From TMP-24 sp964600685 (GTDB lineage Bacteria; Pseudomonadota; Alphaproteobacteria; Rhodobacterales; Rhodobacteraceae): a stretch of DNA of 21,506 nucleotides. The translations under genes and the position numbers were made by a program. Under the pieces are notes generated by a model that ran no database searches, had not been told where the DNA came from, and saw nothing but the letters and a program-made list of their open reading frames with translations. The stretch spans positions 1-21,506 of the forward strand of contig CAZRKU010000048.1 of NCBI GenBank assembly GCA_964600685.1. Direction: 5' to 3'. Positions within the stretch are counted from its first letter, which is position 1. Each line of letters starts with the position of its first letter. Positions 15,593 to 21,506 of this stretch are shown here, one piece after another.

Positions 15593-16537
15593 TCAGGATC
15601 CGTCCCGGCGGTAAGCGATCCCGAGCCGTTCGGGTGCGCCGGACAGCGATCGGCGGACAGACAATGCAAGAAGGGCGAAGACATAGGGCGCGGCCAGGAG
15701 CACCTGGTAGGGCACGGCGATGCCGATCCCCTGGAGCTGCAGCTGCAGCGCGTCGAGGAATGCAAACGCCAATGTCGCGATCAGGATCGGCACCGGCCGC
15801 CACATGCCGGCGATGACGATGACGATGGCAAGCCAGCCGCGGCCGTTGGTGATCTCAGGCACGAACCGGGCGGAGGCTGCGAGCGTCAGGAAGGCGCCGC
15901 CAAACCCGGCCATGGCGCCGCCGAACACGACTGCGCCATACTGGCGAGCCGCGACGCTTAATCCCTTGATGTCGAGCGCCTTCGGGTTCTCGCCGCAGCA
16001 GCGCAGGTCGAGCCCCGGCCGGGTGCGGTACAGAAAGAACCAGACTGCCGGCACCGCAAGGAGCGCCAGATAGGTCAGGAGCTTCTGCTGGAAGAGGATC
16101 GGTCCGATCCAGGGCAGATCGGCGAGGCCGGGAATGGCGAACGTGTCAAAGAGCGGGATGGTCGGGGTCTGGGCGGCATCGGCAAAGGCGGCGCGCAGCC
16201 AGAAGACGGTGAGGCCCGAGCCGAGGAGGTTGATCGCAAGTCCGGTCACGATCTGTTCGACGCGGAGCGTGATGACGAGGAAAGCCAAGAGAAGGCTGAC
16301 CAGCGCGCCGGTCAAGAGCGCCGCCGCGACGCCCAGCCACAGCGAACCGCTCGCCGCTGCCGCGAGATAGGCGGTGAAGGCGCCCATCAGCATCGTGCCC
16401 TCGACTCCCATGTTGTAGACCCCCGACCGTTCAGCGACCAGTTCGCCGAGCGCGGCCAGAAGCACCGGCGTGGCGATGCGGATGGTCGCGGCCAGCACGC
16501 TGATGATGACCGAAGTTTCGAGGAGTTCAGCGAGCAT
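15593..16537 (-). CDS. Nucleoside-type ABC importer permease, second subunit (NupQ/YufQ-like)
   Basis: The 314-residue membrane protein belongs to the permease family that serves BMP-type importers for nucleosides and other solutes. The motif ELVAERSGVYNMGVEGTML (about residues 32-50) is diagnostic, with VEQIVTGLAINLLGSGLT and NGRGWLAIVIVIAGMWRP following among about nine hydrophobic segments. Its start overlaps the stop of the upstream permease by 11 bases. It is the last gene of the operon, convergent with the aminotransferase. Confidence 0.92.
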   Translation of the reverse strand: MLAELLETSVIISVLAATIRIATPVLLAALGELVAERSGVYNMGVEGTMLMGAFTAYLAAAASGSLWLGVAAALLTGALVSLLLAFLVITLRVEQIVTGLAINLLGSGLTVFWLRAAFADAAQTPTIPLFDTFAIPGLADLPWIGPILFQQKLLTYLALLAVPAVWFFLYRTRPGLDLRCCGENPKALDIKGLSVAARQYGAVVFGGAMAGFGGAFLTLAASARFVPEITNGRGWLAIVIVIAGMWRPVPILIATLAFAFLDALQLQLQGIGIAVPYQVLLAAPYVFALLALSVRRSLSGAPERLGIAYRRDGS

Positions 16538-17612
16538 GGGCGACGCTCCGCAGGCGGAAGCCGGAAGCGGCCCAGCCGGCCAGATAGAACAGCAGGATAG
16601 TCGCCTCGATCGCGTAGATCAGCGCCGATGGCACGCCGGTGGCGATCTGCATGAAGGTGGCGCCGTTGACCAGCGCCCCGAACAGGATCGCGGCGGCGAC
16701 CACGCCCCATGGGCGCAGACCGCCAAGGATGGCGACGACGATGCCGGCATAGCCGTAGCCCATGACTGCCCCGGCCTTCAGCCGGTAGTGGACGCCGTAG
16801 ACTTCGGTTGCGCCGGCCAGCCCGGCCAGAAGCCCCGACAGCGCCATGACGGTCAGCACGATACGCACGGTGCTGGTGCCCTGCACCTGAAGCGCGCGCA
16901 GGTTCGAGCCAGCGGCGCGAATCTCATAGCCGAGCGGCGTGCGGGTGATCAGCACCTGCACCAGAAAGGCGGCGGCGAGGGCGAGGAGGAACCCCAGATG
17001 CAGGCGCGAGCCGGGGAAGAGCGCGGGCAGGATGCTGCCCGGATCGACCTTGGCGGTCTGTTCGAAGAAGCCGCCGGCCTCGCTCCACGGGCCGTTCAGG
17101 AGCAGCATCGAGAGCGCGTAGACGATGATGTAGTTGAGCATCACCGTCGAGATGACTTCATCGATGCGGAAGGCGGTCTTGAGAAGGCCGGCAAGGCCCG
17201 CGTAAAGCGCGCCGCCCACCATCGCGCCGACGATGACCACCGGCAGCTGCAGGGCCGCTGGCTGGCCGGCGAGCCCGTGCTGGACCCAATAGGCAAACAT
17301 CGCCCCGGCGAAGACCTGGCCCTCGGCGCCGATGTTCCACAGCCGGGCCCGGAAGGCGACGGCGGCGGCGAGGCCGGTGAAGATCAGGGGCGTCGCTTTG
17401 ACGAGAGTCTCGGTCGCGGTGCGCCATGAGCCGAAGGCGCCCTTGAAAAGCGCGGCGAAGGCTGTGAGCGGATTGGCGCCGGCGGCGAGAAACAGCAGAC
17501 CGCAGAGGACCAGCGCCGCCCCGAGCGCACAGGCAATGGCGGACGCGCGCCGCCGCATCGGAACCTCGCCCAGGGCTTCGAGCCGCCAGCCGGTCATCCG
17601 GATCGGGCTCAT
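16527..17612 (-). CDS. Nucleoside-type ABC importer permease, first subunit (NupP/YufP-like)
   Basis: About 361 residues, strongly hydrophobic, matching the YufP/NupP permease family: ATPLIFTGLAAAVAFRARLW, NIGAEGQVFAGAMFAYWV, DEVISTVMLNYIIVYAL and GYGYAGIVVAILGGLRPWGV. The start at 17612 overlaps the ATPase stop by four bases (ATGA), which fixes it; an in-frame extension upstream runs inside the ATPase gene in another frame and is rejected. Together with the next permease it forms the membrane channel of the importer. Confidence 0.92.
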   Translation of the reverse strand: MSPIRMTGWRLEALGEVPMRRRASAIACALGAALVLCGLLFLAAGANPLTAFAALFKGAFGSWRTATETLVKATPLIFTGLAAAVAFRARLWNIGAEGQVFAGAMFAYWVQHGLAGQPAALQLPVVIVGAMVGGALYAGLAGLLKTAFRIDEVISTVMLNYIIVYALSMLLLNGPWSEAGGFFEQTAKVDPGSILPALFPGSRLHLGFLLALAAAFLVQVLITRTPLGYEIRAAGSNLRALQVQGTSTVRIVLTVMALSGLLAGLAGATEVYGVHYRLKAGAVMGYGYAGIVVAILGGLRPWGVVAAAILFGALVNGATFMQIATGVPSALIYAIEATILLFYLAGWAASGFRLRSVAHAR

Positions 17613-19126
17613 GCCGCTCGTCCCTCGGCATGGCCGGCCATCAGCTGGCCGATCCGCGCCACGTCGGCCTCCGCGCGGCCGAAGAGGCCGGCAATGCCGC
17701 CTGCGAACATCACCGCGATCCGGTCTGCGAGGGCGAGCAGATCGTCGATCTCCTCGCTGACCAACAGGATGGCGCAGCCTTCGCCACGTTTGCGGAGCAA
17801 CTCGGCGTGAATGAACTCCGTCGCGCCGACGTCGACACCGCGCGTCGGCTGGTTGCAGAGGAGGAGCCGGTGCGCCTTGGCGAATTCGCGGAAAAGGATC
17901 ACCTTCTGTGCGTTCCCGCCCGACAGCCGGGCGCAGTGCATCGCCGGGCCGGTGGCGGCGATGGCGAAGTCGGCGATGGCCGCCGCGCCGCGCTGCCGGA
18001 TGGCGCGGGCGTCGAGCAGCGCGCCGCGCCGCCACTCGGCTTTCCAGTGTGCGCCGAGGATGGTGTTTTCGGCGATGCTGAAGTCGCCGACCAGCCCGTC
18101 GCGAAACCGGTCGCTCGGCACGTATCCGACGCCCAAAGCCACGACCTCGGCCACCGAAAGCCCGGTGAGCGACCAGCCCTCCAGCCGGATCTCGCCCGCT
18201 GCGGCGGGCCGCAGCCCGGCGATGGTCTCCAGCAGTTCGTCCTGACCGTTGCCGGCGATCCCGGCGATGCCGAGGATCTCGCCCTGGCCGAGCGTCAGGT
18301 TGATAGGCGCGCTGGCGCGCCCACCTGCCAGCGACAGCCGGAGACTGCCGATCGCCAGCAGCGGCGCCCGCGTGGCCGTCGCGCCTTCCGAGCTGACCGG
18401 CCTGACCCGGCGGCCGACCATCATCTCGCTCAGCGCGTCGCCGGTCGCCGTGACAGTCTCCACCGTCGCGATCTTCTTGCCGCGCCGAAGGACGGTGACG
18501 CGGTCCGACTGCATCACCTCCTTCATCTTGTGGGTGATGAGGATGACCGAAATGCCGGTCCCCGTCAGTTGCCGGATGATGGCGAACAGCCGGTCGGATT
18601 CCTGCGGCGTCAGCACCGCCGTCGGCTCGTCGAGGATCAGGAGCCGGGCGCCGAGATAGAGCGCCTTGACGATCTCGACCCACTGCTTTTCGCCCACCGA
18701 CAGGTCCTCCACCTGTCGGTCGGGGTCGAGCGTCAGGCCGTAGCGCGTGCAGATGTCGCCGATCCTGGCGCGCGCCGCGCGCCGGTCGGCCCGCCAGCCG
18801 CGGCCGGTGCCGACCATGATGTTTTCGAGGACGGTGAAGGCCGGGACCAGCACGAAATGCTGGTGCACCATGCCGATCCCGGCGGCGATCGCGTCGGCGG
18901 GGCTGTGCAGCGTCAGCTCGCGACCGTCGACCAGCACCTGGCCCGCCTCGGGCTGCGAAAGCCCGAAGAGGCAGGAGGAGAGCGTCGACTTGCCCGCGCC
19001 ATTCTCGCCCAGGAGACAATGCAGCTCGCCGGCGCGGACCATCAGCGAGATGTCGTCGTTGGCGGTGAAGGCTCCGAACCGCTTGGTCAGGTTGCGCACT
19101 TCGAGGCGGGGAGTGGCGTCGGTCAT
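17609..19126 (-). CDS. Tandem-domain ABC importer ATPase (NupO/YufO-like)
   Basis: The 505-residue cytoplasmic protein carries two ABC domains, as in the sugar/nucleoside class. Domain 1: Walker A GENGAGKST (40-48), MVHQHFVLVPAFTVLENI, signature DLSVGEKQWVEIVKAL (141-156), Walker B LLILDEPTAVLTP (162-174). Domain 2: degenerate Walker A region GIAGNGQDELLE (289-300), YVPSDRFRDGLV, signature LSGGNAQKVILFREFA (401-416) and NQPTRGVDVGATE (425-437), where Asn-Gln replaces the usual Asp-Glu. This asymmetry is normal for the family. The start at 19126 gives MTDATPRLEVRNLTKRF; the frame extends further upstream without family residues. Confidence 0.92.
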   Translation of the reverse strand: MTDATPRLEVRNLTKRFGAFTANDDISLMVRAGELHCLLGENGAGKSTLSSCLFGLSQPEAGQVLVDGRELTLHSPADAIAAGIGMVHQHFVLVPAFTVLENIMVGTGRGWRADRRAARARIGDICTRYGLTLDPDRQVEDLSVGEKQWVEIVKALYLGARLLILDEPTAVLTPQESDRLFAIIRQLTGTGISVILITHKMKEVMQSDRVTVLRRGKKIATVETVTATGDALSEMMVGRRVRPVSSEGATATRAPLLAIGSLRLSLAGGRASAPINLTLGQGEILGIAGIAGNGQDELLETIAGLRPAAAGEIRLEGWSLTGLSVAEVVALGVGYVPSDRFRDGLVGDFSIAENTILGAHWKAEWRRGALLDARAIRQRGAAAIADFAIAATGPAMHCARLSGGNAQKVILFREFAKAHRLLLCNQPTRGVDVGATEFIHAELLRKRGEGCAILLVSEEIDDLLALADRIAVMFAGGIAGLFGRAEADVARIGQLMAGHAEGRAA

Positions 19127-19155
19127 GGCGGCGCACGGATCCTTGGGCGAAATGC

Positions 19156-19180
19156 CCGGCCGGGGGAACGACCGGGCCGG
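19156..19180 (-). other. Intercistronic hairpin after the BMP gene
   Basis: CCGGCCGG (19156-19163) pairs with the CCGGGCCGG arm (19172-19180), eight base pairs with one bulged G and an 8-base loop, starting four bases after the BMP-gene stop and before the ATPase gene. It lacks a T run. As in the liv operon, it is placed to protect the binding-protein message. Confidence 0.5.
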
Positions 19181-19184
19181 AGGC

Positions 19185-20204
19185 TTAGTCCGATGTGACT
19201 TCATTCAGGTTCAGTTCGACAGTCATCGCGCCGGACTTGATCTCATCGGTGGTTTTCTGGACAAGCTCGACCACATCCGCCGGCATCTTTTCGGCCCAGG
19301 CGGGGTTGACAGCGACATCGCCCGACCCTTCCGCCCAGGTGAACCATTTCGGCTCCATCGGCGCGTTGAAGGGGGTGCCGGTGGTCTTGGCGTTCCACCA
19401 TTCGTCGATGATCCAGGCGATCTGCGGATCCCATTTGACGATGGCCGAGGCGACGATGGACTTGGGCGCCACCGGCGACATGTCGACATAGTTGCCGAAG
19501 CAGCCGATGCCCTTCTCCTCGCAGACCTCGAAGGCCCCGGACATCTGGTAGATCATGTCGGCCCCTGCCGCGATCTGGGCCGAGGTCGCCTCGTTCGACC
19601 GCGCCGGATCATACCAGGACTGGATATAGGTGATCTTCTGTTTCACGGCGGGATTGGCGGCCTTGGCCCCGGCGAAGAAGGCGTTGATCTGGTCGTTGGT
19701 GTCTTCGGCCGGGAAGGTCGAGACGGTGCCGATCACGTTGGTCTTGGTCAGTTTCCCGGCCATCTCGCCCATCACATAGGCCGGCTCATGGGCGCGGACA
19801 AAGACCCAGTAGGCATTGCCGCCCAGGCCCCGGTTGCCCGAGCCCGACATGACGAACAGGATGTTCGGGAATTCGTCCTTCAGCTTCTCGATGGCGTCGG
19901 CATAGGCGGTGTCGCCGAACAGGATGTCGTATTCGCCGGTCTCGGCATAGGTGCGGAACACCTGTTCGGCATTGTCATAGACGTTTTCGGTGTAGTTCAC
20001 CTCGATGTTCAGGCCGTGCGGCTTGGCGGCAATGACCCTGTCCATCGAGGCGACGAAAGAGGCCTCCCAGGGCGATTCCTTGCCCGCCGACAGGATGCCC
20101 GCGATTTTCAATGTTGTCGGGTCTTCCGCATATGCCGTCGTGGCAAGCCCTATGCCTGCAAGCGCGCCGAACGCCGCGCCGAAGAAAATCCGCCGTCCAA
20201 ACAT
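19185..20204 (-). CDS. BMP/PnrA-family periplasmic binding protein
   Basis: The 339-residue protein is a basic-membrane-protein (BMP/Med/PnrA) type binding protein, a class that includes purine nucleoside receptors. A signal peptide of 26 residues ends AYA-ED. Family blocks are DILFGDTAYADAIEKLKDEF with PNILFVMSGSGN, MGEMAGKLTKTNVIGTVSTF, INAFFAGAKAANP and YIQSWYDPARSNEATSAQI. The first strand (AGILSAGKESPWEASFVASM) does not show the DKSFN-like ligand motif of PnrA, so the ligand may not be a nucleoside. The start is preceded by AAGGAGGGAGGA, an unusually strong site. It follows the adenine-deaminase-like gene after 21 bases. Confidence 0.9.
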   Translation of the reverse strand: MFGRRIFFGAAFGALAGIGLATTAYAEDPTTLKIAGILSAGKESPWEASFVASMDRVIAAKPHGLNIEVNYTENVYDNAEQVFRTYAETGEYDILFGDTAYADAIEKLKDEFPNILFVMSGSGNRGLGGNAYWVFVRAHEPAYVMGEMAGKLTKTNVIGTVSTFPAEDTNDQINAFFAGAKAANPAVKQKITYIQSWYDPARSNEATSAQIAAGADMIYQMSGAFEVCEEKGIGCFGNYVDMSPVAPKSIVASAIVKWDPQIAWIIDEWWNAKTTGTPFNAPMEPKWFTWAEGSGDVAVNPAWAEKMPADVVELVQKTTDEIKSGAMTVELNLNEVTSD

Positions 20205-20225
20205 CGTATCCTCCCTCCTTGTTTC

Positions 20226-21506
20226 TCAGGCCGGTTCATAGACCGGATCGACCACCTTCAGTTCGAGACAGCTGATCGTGCCAAGATCGGTGATCGCATA
20301 GTCGGGAATCGCAGTGATCTGCAGCACGAACATATACATGAAAGGCCATGGCAGCGTGCAGCCCAGGGTGCGCGCCGCATCGTCCAGCGCCTCTTCGCGC
20401 CGCGCCATCTCGGCGGGTTCGATGTCCGAGACGATGCCGCCGATCGGCAGCGGCAGTGACTCGATCACCTTGCCCTTGTCGACTACCACCTGACCGCCGT
20501 TGCCGGCGATGATGTGGTTGATGGCTACCGCCATGTCCTCGGGGTTGGTGCCGACGCAAACGATATTGTTGTCATCGGGCGCGGTCGAGGTGGCCAACGC
20601 CCCGGATTTCAGTCCGAAGCCCGAGATGAAGCCGACCGGGCGGTTGCGGGTGCGGCCATAACGTTCGACGACCGTGACATATTGCACATCCTGCGCGCGG
20701 TCGGCCAGAACCATGCCGTGCTGCACCGACAGCGTCACATCGCGGCGCTTGCGCACGAAAATCTTTTCCGGCGTGACGGCCATCGCCAGAACCTTGGCGT
20801 CTGCGGCCTGTCCCTTGCTTGGCACCGCAAAGTCCGATGGTTTCACCGGATCGACGCGGAAGGTCTTCAGCAACCGCTCGGACCGCACCGGCGGGTCCAG
20901 CGGCACGGTCATCGCACCGTTTTCCGCCACCATGCGGCCCTTGGCCATCACCCGTTGCACCCGGAAATCCCGCAGGTCGTCGACGAACAGCACGTCGGCC
21001 GCCCGGCCCGGCGCGATGACCCCGACCTTCTGGTCGATCCTCAGCGCCTCGGCCCCGTTCAGCGTCGCCATCTGGATCGCCGCCAGCGGCGGAATGCCCA
21101 TGCCGATGGCCATGCGCACCATATTGTCCATATGCCCGCGCTTCAGAATGTCGGAGGCCACCACATCGTCGGTGCAGAAGCTGATCCGGCGCATAGCACC
21201 GATGCCCATTTCGGTGACGATCCGCAGGTTTTCGGTCAGGAAATGCGAGATCGAGGATTCGCGGATGACGACATGCATCCCCTTCCTGAGCTTTTCGGCG
21301 AATTCCTCGGCGGTGTAGCTTTCGTGATCCGACCGGACGCCGGCCTGCAGGTAGGAATTGAGCTTCGTCCCGCGGCACATCGGCGAACAGCCGAGGATCG
21401 GCAGCCGGTGCTTTTCGGCCAGTTCGATGGCGGCCAGCACCTTCTCGTCCATCTCCTGCACGAATTCGCGCACGGTTTCCCAGATGCCGACGCATTCCGG
21501 CCAGTG
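20226..21506 (-). CDS. Adenine-deaminase-family amidohydrolase, N-terminus off window
   Basis: 426 residues are visible; the frame is open to the window edge, so the start lies outside. Adenine deaminases (about 570-600 residues) convert adenine to hypoxanthine and ammonia. Matching blocks are FCTDDVVASDILKRGHMDNM (metal-binding Asp), PPLAAIQMATLNGAEALRI, VGVIAPGRAADVLFVDDL, the C-terminal NNIVCVGTNPEDMAVAINHI, and SLPLPIGGIVSD. The last part (PFMYMFVLQITAIPDYAITD) parallels the LPVIPELKLTD stretch of known enzymes but is diverged. The N-terminal HxH metal motif cannot be checked here. It heads the operon with the BMP importer, so uptake and deamination of one compound are probably linked. 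A deaminase or hydrolase of a different purine-like substrate is possible. Confidence 0.85.
   Translation of the reverse strand, partial: HWPECVGIWETVREFVQEMDEKVLAAIELAEKHRLPILGCSPMCRGTKLNSYLQAGVRSDHESYTAEEFAEKLRKGMHVVIRESSISHFLTENLRIVTEMGIGAMRRISFCTDDVVASDILKRGHMDNMVRMAIGMGIPPLAAIQMATLNGAEALRIDQKVGVIAPGRAADVLFVDDLRDFRVQRVMAKGRMVAENGAMTVPLDPPVRSERLLKTFRVDPVKPSDFAVPSKGQAADAKVLAMAVTPEKIFVRKRRDVTLSVQHGMVLADRAQDVQYVTVVERYGRTRNRPVGFISGFGLKSGALATSTAPDDNNIVCVGTNPEDMAVAINHIIAGNGGQVVVDKGKVIESLPLPIGGIVSDIEPAEMARREEALDDAARTLGCTLPWPFMYMFVLQITAIPDYAITDLGTISCLELKVVDPVYEPA

Noticed and set aside
17613..19136. A fused reading of the NupP-like permease with a 500-residue upstream extension
   Set aside because: The extension is the ATPase gene read in the wrong frame (Arg-rich, no motifs). 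The ATGA overlap at 17609-17612 gives a natural permease start.
17630..20459. Long + strand open frames opposite the ATPase and BMP genes
   Set aside because: Composition is typical of GC-driven shadow frames; the minus-strand genes carry complete ABC and BMP motifs.

Overview
This is high-GC DNA from an alphaproteobacterium. The ribosomal proteins look like those of the Rhodobacteraceae (Rhodobacter/Paracoccus-like organisms); this placement comes from recalled family sequences, not from a search. The + strand opens inside the S10/spc ribosomal protein cluster and runs in canonical order: the 3' end of rplP, then rpmC, rpsQ, rplN, rplX, rplE, rpsN, rpsH, rplF, rplR, rpsE and rpmD. There are two departures from the usual layout. 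A SnoaL-like (NTF2-fold) gene preceded by a terminator-like hairpin sits between rplP and rpmC. The cluster also ends after rpmD at a strong UUCG-loop hairpin, and rplO, secY and the rest of spc/alpha do not appear in the remaining 16 kb.

Just past that terminator lies an IS630-family transposase fragment (5400-5603). It abuts the 3' end of a minus-strand branched-chain-amino-acid-type (HAAT) ABC importer, transcribed as LivM-LivG fusion, substrate-binding protein, LivF, LivH. A divergent regulatory region (about 10326-10483) with interleaved inverted repeats separates it from a plus-strand operon whose five genes overlap or nearly touch: an RpiR/SIS regulator, an isochorismatase-fold cysteine hydrolase, a glutamine-synthetase-like ligase, an N-formylglutamate-amidohydrolase-like enzyme and a class III PLP aminotransferase.

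Convergent to that is a minus-strand operon entering from the right edge. It encodes an adenine-deaminase-family protein (N-terminus off the window), a BMP/PnrA-family binding protein, a tandem-domain ABC ATPase and two permeases of the nucleoside-importer type.

The accessory half therefore reads as a nitrogen-compound scavenging module: two importers, hydrolases acting on C-N bonds, an ATP-dependent ligase and an aminotransferase, probably controlled by the RpiR protein. Putting one ligase, one amidohydrolase and one aminotransferase together suggests a pathway that activates a substrate by ligation (for example gamma-glutamylation), but the substrate cannot be read from the sequence. This five-gene set is the best candidate here for an undescribed pathway. 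No tRNA, rRNA or CRISPR array was seen.
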